64,000 bases of DNA, from contig CANSAE010000005.1 of assembly GCA_947644595.1 (NCBI GenBank), forward strand, positions 114,447-178,446. Reading direction: 5' to 3'. Numbering within the stretch: the first letter of the stretch is position 1; each line of letters opens with the position of its first letter. The translations under genes were made by a program, and so were the position numbers. This document shows, piece after piece, positions 57,816 to 64,000 of this stretch. Below the pieces are notes generated by a model, which was not told where the DNA came from, ran no database searches, and saw only the letters and a program-made list of their open reading frames with translations. This DNA comes from an uncultured Clostridia bacterium (GTDB lineage: Bacteria; Bacillota; Clostridia; Oscillospirales; Oscillospiraceae).

Positions 57816-57938
57816 GCTAGGCCCTCCTTAAAGCTGGATTTGTCATATTGAATAATTATTCATCCGAACACACAAAGCCGAATTGGGACAAATGATTTGA
57901 TTTTGTCTTGCTGCTGACGCGGCAAAATTCTGCGAAGC

Positions 57939-58226
57939 TTATTCTTCCGTGTCCTCATCTTCCATCAAAGACATAAACAGTTCGTAGACTTCCTGAAGCT
58001 CATCGTCGTCCTCAATAGACAGGAATACCTCGTCCTCCCCTTCAATGATGGCTTCCAGAATGATATAGCCGTAATCCGGATCGTTGACGTCCATCTGGTC
58101 AATATTGGCCGGGACGAACAGATAATAGGTCTTGCCGTTATAGTCCATATTGCCGAGGATCTCCAGCTCGTGGGTGCTGCCGTCCTCATCGGTGATGGTG
58201 ATCAGTTCGCTTTCGTATTCTTCCAT
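57939..58226 (-). CDS. DUF1292 family acidic protein
   Basis: A 95-aa, highly acidic protein (ITDEDGSTHELEILGNMDYNGKTYYLFVPAN..., ending SIEDDDELQEVYELFMSLMEDEDTEE). This is the typical DUF1292 layout (YrzB-like). SD AAGGAGAA 6 nt upstream of the ATG at 58226. DUF1292 genes are usually near ruvX/yrrL or ribosome-linked genes; here it is beside the BofC-like gene. Role unknown. Confidence 0.88.
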   Translation of the reverse strand: MEEYESELITITDEDGSTHELEILGNMDYNGKTYYLFVPANIDQMDVNDPDYGYIILEAIIEGEDEVFLSIEDDDELQEVYELFMSLMEDEDTEE

Positions 58227-58326
58227 GAAGGTTCTCCTTGCATCTTGTTCTGCCTGTATTGTATACCATGGGCGCGGAGAAATCAACTGGGGAATTTCCG
58301 CCAAAATACGGGCCGGAATTTCTACG

Positions 58327-58671
58327 TCAGGAACCAAAATCTTCCAAAAGCTCCAGCAGCGCCTGCCGGTCCGCGGCGGTGATGCCTGTTTGCAGCAAAG
58401 CCTTGTCCGCGGCGCGCAGACGGTCCACGGGAATATCGGTGGTCTCCACCAGCGCCTGGTCCCGGGCGGAAAATACTGCCACATATCCCCGGGATTCCTT
58501 TAAAATATACTCTGCGCCGGCATAATCTGTATATTGTCCGGCCACCGCCGGAGGCTGTACACCCGGAAGTTGGCTCTGCGCCAGCGCAAAGGACCGGATG
58601 GCCGCGACAGATGTGAGCAAAGCGCACAGGGCCAGAACGGATAATATGGACAATTTTAATTTCAACTGCAT
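58327..58671 (-). CDS. BofC C-terminal domain-like exported protein
   Basis: A 114-aa protein with an N-terminal signal anchor (KLSILSVLALCALLTSVAAI) and a C-terminal domain YILKESRGYVAVFSARDQALVETTDIPV..LEDFGS. This pattern is common in small sporulation-associated proteins related to BofC. It has a GGAGGGA SD. It is probably exported. It is divergent from the PBP gene. The assignment rests on motif resemblance only. Confidence 0.65.
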   Translation of the reverse strand: MQLKLKLSILSVLALCALLTSVAAIRSFALAQSQLPGVQPPAVAGQYTDYAGAEYILKESRGYVAVFSARDQALVETTDIPVDRLRAADKALLQTGITAADRQALLELLEDFGS

Positions 58672-58813
58672 GCTGATCCCTCCTGGATGCAGTATTCCTC
58701 GGAGGGCGGCAGATTAGACGGGATTTGTAAAATTTTTGCGGGGGCTTAACATTTCAGGAAATATGTGGTACAATAACTGCGATGATCCAAAGTACAACAG
58801 AAAGGGCAAGGCT

Positions 58814-60994
58814 ATGGCGAACAAAAGGGCCAAAAAAATAGCGGGCGGAACGGCCAATGCCGTGGGGCTGTCCATCGGTGGCGTGATGAAGTTCCTGCTT
58901 ACGATGTTTCTCATCATCCTCCTGACGGGGCTGATGTTCATGTGTATTTTTGCCTACTATGTGAAATCTACCCTCATGGAGGAAGTGGACCTGACGCTCA
59001 CGGACTTTACCGTGGAGCTGAGTACCACCATTTTATATGAAGATGAGGACGATCCGGAGGAGTCCTGGAAAGAGCTGTGCATGATCCAGGGGACGAAGTT
59101 CCGGGTCTGGAAGGACCTGGAGGAGATCCCGGAGAATATGCAGCACGCCATTGTGGCCATTGAGGACCAGCGGTTCTACACCCACAAGGGAGTGGACTGG
59201 TACCGCACCGTGGGCGCCTTCGCCAATATGTTTTTGCGGATGCGCAATGACTTCGGCGGCTCCACCATCACCCAGCAGCTCATCAAGAACCTGACCCAGG
59301 AAGACGATATCACTGTGCAGCGCAAGCTCATGGAGATCTTCCGGGCTCTGGAACTGGAGAAAAAATACGATAAGGACGAGCTGATCGAATATTACCTCAA
59401 CGCCGTATTCTTCGGGCGCAACTGTTATGGCGTAGAGGCCGCGGCCCAGACTTATTTCGGCAAGAGCATCAGCGAATGCTCCTTGGCGGAATGCGCCAGC
59501 ATCGCCGGCATCACGAATAACCCCAGCCGGTACGATCCCTTTGTCAGCGTGGCGAACAACACCAAGCGTCAGCGGACCATTTTGTGGGAAATGTACGACC
59601 AGGGCTATATCACCCACGACGAGTACGTGGAGGCCATGAACGAGCAATTGAAGTTTGTCCGCTCTGAAAGCAGCGAGACGGAGCAGCGCATCTACAGCTA
59701 TTACGAGGAGACCGTGATCGACGACGTGCTCCAGGACCTGATGGAACAAAAGGGTGTGAACCGGGATACCGCCTGGGACATGCTCACCGAGGGCGGCTAC
59801 CGGATCTATTCCTGCTATGACCCCAAGATCCAGTCTGCGGTGGATGCCGTGTATACCAATGTGGACAATCTGCCCAAGGCGTCCCGCCAGCCGTCGGCCA
59901 ATGCGGACGGGACCATTCCCCAGCTCCAGTCCGCCATCGTGGTCATGGATCCCTATACCGGGGAGATCGTGGCCCTGTCCGGCGGCACCGGGGAGAAAGA
60001 CGCCAACTTTATCCTCAACCGCGCTACTGGTGCTCTGCGCACTCCGGGGTCTGCGTTCAAGCCCCTGGCGTCCTATGGTCCCGCCATGGAATATGGGCTG
60101 ATCACGCCGTCTACGGAGATCAATGATTCCCCGGACATCAAGCTCAACGGTACGACCTGGTACCCACGCAACGCCAATAACACCTATCAAGGCTGGATTA
60201 CGGTCCAGCGGGCCTTAGCACTGTCCCTCAATACCTGCGCTGCCCAGATCATCGATAAGCTCACTCCCCAGACTGCTTACGAGTTTTTGACCAACCGGCT
60301 GGGTTTTGTAAGCCTGGTCCCGGAGGATGCGGACTACGCGGCCATGTCCCTTGGGGATATGAACTACGGCGTGACCGTCCGGGAGATGGCCCAAGCCTAC
60401 TGCTCGTTTTTGAATGAAGGGACCTTCACCTATGGCCGGACCTACACCAAAGTCACCGACGCCAACGGGAATATCATTCTGGACAACAGCCCGGAGACCA
60501 TCCAGGCCTTCTCCACCACCACGGCGAACAACATGGTGGCCATGCTGCAAAACAACGTGACCAACGGCATCGCCTCCTCCGCCCGGCTGAACAACATGCC
60601 CTCCGCCGGCAAGACGGGTACAGCCTCCAACAATAAAAACCGCTATTTCGCGGGCTTCACACCCTACTATACCGCCGCGGTGTGGACAGGCTATGACGAG
60701 AACCAGACCATGTCCTTCTACGGCAACCCCGCCCTGGATATCTGGAAGGCCGTCATGAACGGCATCACTGCCAATAAAGGGCTGACATATAAAGACTTGC
60801 CCACGGGCACGTATCAGCGGCCCACCGGCATCTTCGGCAGCAAGGAGGATGAGGTGAAGCCCACACCTACCCCCACCCCCACCCCCACTGCCATGCCTGC
60901 TCCGACTCCGACGGAAACGCCCGCCCCGCCGCCGGAGAACACGGCGGAACCCACGACTCCGGTGACGGACCCTTGGGCGGAACCGATCGAATAG
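58814..60994 (+). CDS. Class A penicillin-binding protein (PBP1a-type)
   Basis: A 726-aa bifunctional peptidoglycan synthase. A short cytoplasmic basic start, one membrane helix (about 22-47), a GT51 transglycosylase domain with EDQRFYTHKGVD (about 117), GGSTITQQLIKN, and a transpeptidase with SAFK (Ser413-Lys416), SLN (471) and KTGT (Lys600), all intact. A Pro/Thr-rich tail follows. Expected role is synthesis and cross-linking of peptidoglycan at the outer face. The start at 58814 follows GGGCAAGG. A terminator lies 35 nt beyond the stop. Confidence 0.95.
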   Translation: MANKRAKKIAGGTANAVGLSIGGVMKFLLTMFLIILLTGLMFMCIFAYYVKSTLMEEVDLTLTDFTVELSTTILYEDEDDPEESWKELCMIQGTKFRVWKDLEEIPENMQHAIVAIEDQRFYTHKGVDWYRTVGAFANMFLRMRNDFGGSTITQQLIKNLTQEDDITVQRKLMEIFRALELEKKYDKDELIEYYLNAVFFGRNCYGVEAAAQTYFGKSISECSLAECASIAGITNNPSRYDPFVSVANNTKRQRTILWEMYDQGYITHDEYVEAMNEQLKFVRSESSETEQRIYSYYEETVIDDVLQDLMEQKGVNRDTAWDMLTEGGYRIYSCYDPKIQSAVDAVYTNVDNLPKASRQPSANADGTIPQLQSAIVVMDPYTGEIVALSGGTGEKDANFILNRATGALRTPGSAFKPLASYGPAMEYGLITPSTEINDSPDIKLNGTTWYPRNANNTYQGWITVQRALALSLNTCAAQIIDKLTPQTAYEFLTNRLGFVSLVPEDADYAAMSLGDMNYGVTVREMAQAYCSFLNEGTFTYGRTYTKVTDANGNIILDNSPETIQAFSTTTANNMVAMLQNNVTNGIASSARLNNMPSAGKTGTASNNKNRYFAGFTPYYTAAVWTGYDENQTMSFYGNPALDIWKAVMNGITANKGLTYKDLPTGTYQRPTGIFGSKEDEVKPTPTPTPTPTAMPAPTPTETPAPPPENTAEPTTPVTDPWAEPIE

Positions 60995-61028
60995 TAAATT
61001 CTGGAAAATTAACAGTTTGTAAATATTT

Positions 61029-61066
61029 AACAGCACCCGTGCAAACCCTGCGCTGGTGCTGTTTTT
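61029..61066 (+). terminator. Terminator of the PBP gene
   Basis: AACAGCACC and GGTGCTGTT form a 9-bp stem with a longer loop, followed by TTTC. Clear Rho-independent form. Confidence 0.8.
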
Positions 61067-61153
61067 CTGCGAAAAAGCAGGGATTGTCCAGAAAATTCCA
61101 GGGAAAAGGTGTGGAAATTTTGAAAAACGTTGGATATTTCTCCAAAAACAAGG

Positions 61154-61182
61154 TTGACAGAATCAAACAATAGTGTTACAAT
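61154..61182 (+). promoter_or_regulatory. Sigma-A promoter of the 96-aa protein gene
   Basis: TTGACA (61154) and TACAAT (61177) with an exact 17-bp spacer. The start codon is at 61213. Confidence 0.8.
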
Positions 61183-61212
61183 TTGGTGACAAAGCAAGTG
61201 GAGGTACATAAC

Positions 61213-61503
61213 ATGGCAACAAAAGAGAACAGCCTGGAATATAAAGGTCATCCCCTGCGGAGAAAAGATAATCTGATCTACTTCGGGGACATGTCCGATG
61301 AATATATCGTGCAGCTCCAGATCATGGACACAAAAAAGGTGGGGGATATGGATGTAGCCACCAAAGTGTCTGTGCAGCTCCAGCTCACGGACCCGGATGT
61401 AAAGAGCCGGGACCGCGTGGTGAAAAAAAGCGAGAAGGACAGCCTGTACGCGGCCATGGACCTGGCGTCCATCTGGCTGGAGCGGGCACTGTCGTCAAAA
61501 TAA
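61213..61503 (+). CDS. Conserved small protein of unknown function
   Basis: A 96-aa acidic-basic mixed protein (MATKENSLEYKGHPLRRKDNLIYFG..MSDEYIVQLQIMDTKK) with GTGGAGGT as SD and its own promoter and terminator. No family recognised. The high content of predicted beta-strands suggests a compact soluble fold. Confidence 0.75.
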   Translation: MATKENSLEYKGHPLRRKDNLIYFGDMSDEYIVQLQIMDTKKVGDMDVATKVSVQLQLTDPDVKSRDRVVKKSEKDSLYAAMDLASIWLERALSSK

Positions 61504-61523
61504 AGGCTGCAAGCCTTTATTTT
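61497..61523 (+). terminator. Terminator after the small protein
   Basis: AAAATAAAGGC and GCCTTTATTTT form an 11-bp stem with loop TGCAA, overlapping the stop codon. Confidence 0.75.
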
Positions 61524-61614
61524 GAGAGATCTCTCGTGCCGGTGGCACGATGAGCATCTCGCGCTCCTGACACACTTGGAGTGCAAAAATAAATTCAACT
61601 TAAGCGGAGAACTT

Positions 61615-62496
61615 ATGAAAAATCGATTCCTCAGCATTTGTTTAACAGGTATTTTGGTTGCCGCCACGGTCGCCGCTCCGGCGGAAGCTTTGAATCTGGG
61701 CGGCGCTACGCTGAACACCGGCCTGCGCCTGAGAAGCGGCCCGGGCACGGACTCGGAGATCATCACCACGGGCCTCCAGAACGAGCCGGTCATTGTAACA
61801 TCCGATACCGGCACCGGCTGGTATGAGGTCATCTATAACGGCATCAAGGGCTATATGTCCAGCCAGTATCTGAAATTCAGTGAGAGCTTGTCCGCTGCGT
61901 TCGGAAAGGGCACTGTTCAGGGCAGCAGTGTGCGCCTGCGGTCGGCGCCCAGCACCGGCGCCGCTGTTCTGGGGTCGTTCAATACCGGCGCTTCCATGGA
62001 CATTACCGGCGTCAGCGGCAACTGGTATCAGGTGAGCTACGGCGGCCAGACGGGTTACATCAGCGCCGATTACATGACCGTCGCCGGCGGCGGCGCAGCA
62101 TATGCCCGGTCCCTTGCAGCGGACAACGGTGCCTCTGCCGTCATTGATACCGCCGAGAGCCTGCTGGGGACCCGATATATCTACGGCGGGACCACCACCA
62201 ACGGCTTCGACTGCTCCGGCTATATCCAGTACATCTTTGCCCAGCATGACGTTACTCTGGATCGCACTGCGGCCCAGCAGTATACATACAACGGCACCAG
62301 CGTGGCGAAAAGCGATCTCCAGCCCGGAGATCTGGTGTTCTTCTCCAGCTCCAGCCAGACCGTGGGCCACGTGGGCATGTACGTGGGTGACGGACAATTT
62401 ATCCACTCCTCCTCCGGTGCTGGGAAGGTCATTATCACCAGCCTGAACTCCTCTTATTACGTCAGCCACTATGTGGGCGCCAAGCGGGTCTTATAA
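61615..62496 (+). CDS. Exported NlpC/P60 hydrolase with two SH3b domains
   Basis: A 293-aa protein. Signal peptide (about 1-25), two SH3b/bacterial SH3 domains (GLRLRSGPGTDSEIITT and SVRLRSAPSTGAAVLGS) and a C-terminal NlpC/P60 peptidase with FDCSGY (Cys200), GHVGMYVG (His252) and QFIHSS (His264). It cleaves peptidoglycan stem peptides, with the SH3b domains binding the wall. It has GCGGAGAA as SD. The leader (61525-61614) has some hairpin potential but no riboswitch I recognise. Confidence 0.93.
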   Translation: MKNRFLSICLTGILVAATVAAPAEALNLGGATLNTGLRLRSGPGTDSEIITTGLQNEPVIVTSDTGTGWYEVIYNGIKGYMSSQYLKFSESLSAAFGKGTVQGSSVRLRSAPSTGAAVLGSFNTGASMDITGVSGNWYQVSYGGQTGYISADYMTVAGGGAAYARSLAADNGASAVIDTAESLLGTRYIYGGTTTNGFDCSGYIQYIFAQHDVTLDRTAAQQYTYNGTSVAKSDLQPGDLVFFSSSSQTVGHVGMYVGDGQFIHSSSGAGKVIITSLNSSYYVSHYVGAKRVL

Positions 62497-62531
62497 GATT
62501 TCAACTCCCCTTCATAATATATCCTGTTTCC

Positions 62532-62570
62532 AGAACAGCCCCGGGCAATTGCCCGGGGTTGTTCTGTTTC
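62532..62570. terminator. Shared terminator of the NlpC and glycosyltransferase genes
   Basis: AGAACAgCCCCGGGCAATT and its mirror form a long stem in the 80 nt between the convergent genes. A T-run follows on the plus strand. Confidence 0.85.
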
Positions 62571-62575
62571 GGGGA

Positions 62576-63643
62576 TTACACTTCATAAAATCGCTGGTTT
62601 GCCGCCAGCCGTTCATCCCCCGGCGCTGACCGGAGAGCCTCCCGGCCGTATTCCGCGGCGCTTTCCCGGTCACCCAGCCAATAGCAGGCCCGGGCGGCCA
62701 AATCGTAAGGCAGCGGGCCCCAACTGTCGGACTCGCTGATATAGGATATCGGCCGGGCGGTGATGGACAGAGCCTGCCGGCAGGCGTACAGCACGCCGGC
62801 CCAGTCGCCCCGGCCCTCGCAGAACCGGGCCAGCGCCAGCCAGGGCTCCCGCAGCCAGGGAGCCTCTCCGCAGGCCCGGAGGAGAAACCGGTGGGCCTCC
62901 TGAATATGGCCAAGCCGTTCCTCTGCCTGGGCGATGTACCGCATGGAGGCGGCCCGCTCGTCGGCCCACTGGGCATTGGGCAGGGACAAATGCCGCTTCA
63001 GCGTAGTCACGCAGTCCGCCCACCGGCCGTAGTACAGGTATTCCCGGCCCAGATAGTGCATATTCCGGTCGTTGCTCGGGTCTTCCTCTACGGCCAGCTC
63101 CAGCAGGGGCAGATATTGCGCCCGGGATTTGCTGACATCCGCGTGGTGGTCCAGCTGCACCCCTTGGACGAATATCACCTTGGGCCGCCCGGGACCGAGG
63201 TAGGAGAGCACCTCATGGACCGGATTGACCCAGGTGAAGCCGTGGCGGGCGTGGATCTTTTCCCGCCAGAACACAAAGCCCTCGCTGCCGTCGGGGTTGA
63301 AATTCCAAGTGTAGCGGAAATTGGCCTGCTGCACACCTGGGGTCCAGGCCTGTTCCAGCGCTGCCCGCCAGCCGGGGCGGAATACCTCGTCAATATCCGT
63401 GGAGACGCAGATGTCCACGTCTGCTGGCACCATTTCCAGGGCCAGATTTCGGGCGGTGTCGAAACGCCAGGGCCGGATCTGCGCTGTTCCCACGGTCACG
63501 CCCCGGGTCCGGAAGCGCTCCACGGTATCGTCCTCGGACCCGGTGTCCAGCACGTAAATGCTGTCAGCCTCGGACATGGAATCCACCCAGGCATCCACAA
63601 ATTTTGACTCGTTTTTACTAATGGCATAGACTGCGATATTCAA
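62576..63643 (-). CDS. Family 2 glycosyltransferase with TPR-like C-terminus
   Basis: A 355-aa protein. The N-terminal GT-A domain (about 1-180) has ISKNESKFVDAWVDSM, DTGSEDDTVE and the DxD-like DICVSTDIDEV (about 79). The C-terminal half is made of TPR-like helices (YLGREYLYYGRWADCVTTLK). It lies 51 nt downstream of the collagen-like gene on the same strand. In spores, collagen-like exosporium proteins are glycosylated, so this enzyme may decorate the neighbour. Confidence 0.88.
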   Translation of the reverse strand: MNIAVYAISKNESKFVDAWVDSMSEADSIYVLDTGSEDDTVERFRTRGVTVGTAQIRPWRFDTARNLALEMVPADVDICVSTDIDEVFRPGWRAALEQAWTPGVQQANFRYTWNFNPDGSEGFVFWREKIHARHGFTWVNPVHEVLSYLGPGRPKVIFVQGVQLDHHADVSKSRAQYLPLLELAVEEDPSNDRNMHYLGREYLYYGRWADCVTTLKRHLSLPNAQWADERAASMRYIAQAEERLGHIQEAHRFLLRACGEAPWLREPWLALARFCEGRGDWAGVLYACRQALSITARPISYISESDSWGPLPYDLAARACYWLGDRESAAEYGREALRSAPGDERLAANQRFYEV

Positions 63644-63694
63644 TGGATTTTCCTCCCCGTGTTATGTACAGCCCGGCGGACCGGGCTGTCTGCA

Positions 63695-64000
63695 TTAGGT
63701 GGCGATGACGCCGGCGGCCCGCAGAGAGGCCAGCAGCTCGTTGATTTTGTCAACAAGTTCTGGAGTACCGGCACCGGTCGGGACATCTGCGACCGCCGTG
63801 CCCGGGGTCAACGCACCAGCAGGTCCGGTGGGACCCGTGGGGCCAACAGCCCCGGCCGCACCGGTGGCGCCTGTGGCACCTGCCGCACCTTCAGGCCCGG
63901 CAGGCCCGGTAGGTCCGGTGGGACCCGTAGGCCCGGCAGGGCCGACTGCACCCGCCGCACCGGCAGCGCCTGTGGCACCCACAGGTCCGGTGGGACCCGT
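63695..64000 (-). CDS. Collagen-like (Gly-x-y repeat) protein, C-terminal part
   Basis: Only the last 102 codons are in the window; the gene runs off the right edge. [26 protein letters not shown] triplets are followed by a C-terminal domain ([32 protein letters not shown]). Such proteins form triple-helical filaments on spores or cells. Low-complexity repeats may vary in number between strains. Confidence 0.85.
   Translation of the reverse strand, partial: TGPTGPVGATGAAGAAGAVGPAGPTGPTGPTGPAGPEGAAGATGATGAAGAVGPTGPTGPAGALTPGTAVADVPTGAGTPELVDKINELLASLRAAGVIAT

Noticed and set aside
54804..57935. Short CTTCGCAGAATT motifs at 54804, 57190 and (inverted) about 57923 as a transposon end
   Set aside because: They are 12-13 nt, without target duplications or an enclosed element. 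They may be remnants of a small repeat, but there is too little to support a call.
61525..61614. The NlpC gene leader as a ydaO/c-di-AMP riboswitch
   Set aside because: The leader is short (90 nt) and lacks the conserved ydaO core, although hydrolases of this type are often under that riboswitch.
1..64000. CRISPR arrays, rRNA genes or complete IS elements
   Set aside because: I saw no regular direct repeats with spacers, no rRNA sequence and no transposase frame in the window.

Overview
The window looks like a chromosomal segment of an anaerobic, endospore-forming Clostridia bacterium, most likely a gut Oscillospirales/Oscillospiraceae relative. This is inferred from a yabP-yabQ-divIC-S1 sporulation/division cluster, a Firmicutes-type 6S RNA candidate, S-layer-homology anchoring, Gram-positive SD sequences (AGGAGG) and many oxygen-sensitive reductive or CoA-transfer genes. 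No taxonomic search was possible.

Layout. (1) 1-2540 is core: an SbcC-like/SbcD-like pair and ymdB in one overlapping minus-strand operon, a 55-aa membrane-associated protein, and a complete tRNA-Arg(ACG). (2) 2493 to about 45840 is a composite genomic island built on that tRNA. The tRNA 3' half is repeated at 9867 and 18759. Three near-identical tyrosine integrases lie at 2657, 10018 and 26343 (the last frameshifted), and two integrase relics lie at about 18930 and 45757. Each unit has a conserved backbone (integrase, a small secreted protein or a 410-bp repeat, an HTH gene or its remnant, and an 85-nt structured repeat) followed by different cargo. Element 1 carries a cobalamin riboswitch and a 1531-aa surface protein. 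Element 2 carries a type I restriction-modification operon with an extra membrane protein. The third region carries LysR, two Fe-type alcohol dehydrogenases, an enoate-reductase-like enzyme and an MFS transporter. The fourth carries mobilization genes (mobA/mobC plus a nested mobB-like gene), rhuM and a phosphatase. It then becomes a patchwork of broken genes (TetR, flavin reductase, DASS transporter, integrase, relaxase and SDR fragments), a large HTH regulator with a CoA-transferase, and a kinase/zinc-ribbon/DUF4234 module behind a perfect palindrome.

(3) 45900-64000 returns to core: a dicarboxylate/amino-acid symporter, an orphan non-coding transcript of about 400 nt, regulators, a MarR-controlled Ntn-hydrolase, a CoA-transferase, DegV, PepV, the yab sporulation cluster, a 6S RNA candidate, DUF1292, a class A PBP, an NlpC/P60 hydrolase, a glycosyltransferase and a truncated collagen-like gene at the window edge.

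The most notable items are: the B12-riboswitch-controlled, S-layer-anchored protein whose DUF4430 and alpha/alpha-toroid parts resemble intrinsic factor/transcobalamin; the tandem island with a conserved structured RNA-like repeat at each backbone-cargo border; two long hairpins whose loops carry several anti-Shine-Dalgarno pyrimidine motifs; the orphan transcript at 47640-48046; and the palindrome-controlled kinase module. All functional statements come from reading the sequence and from knowledge of protein families. None has been tested by a search.
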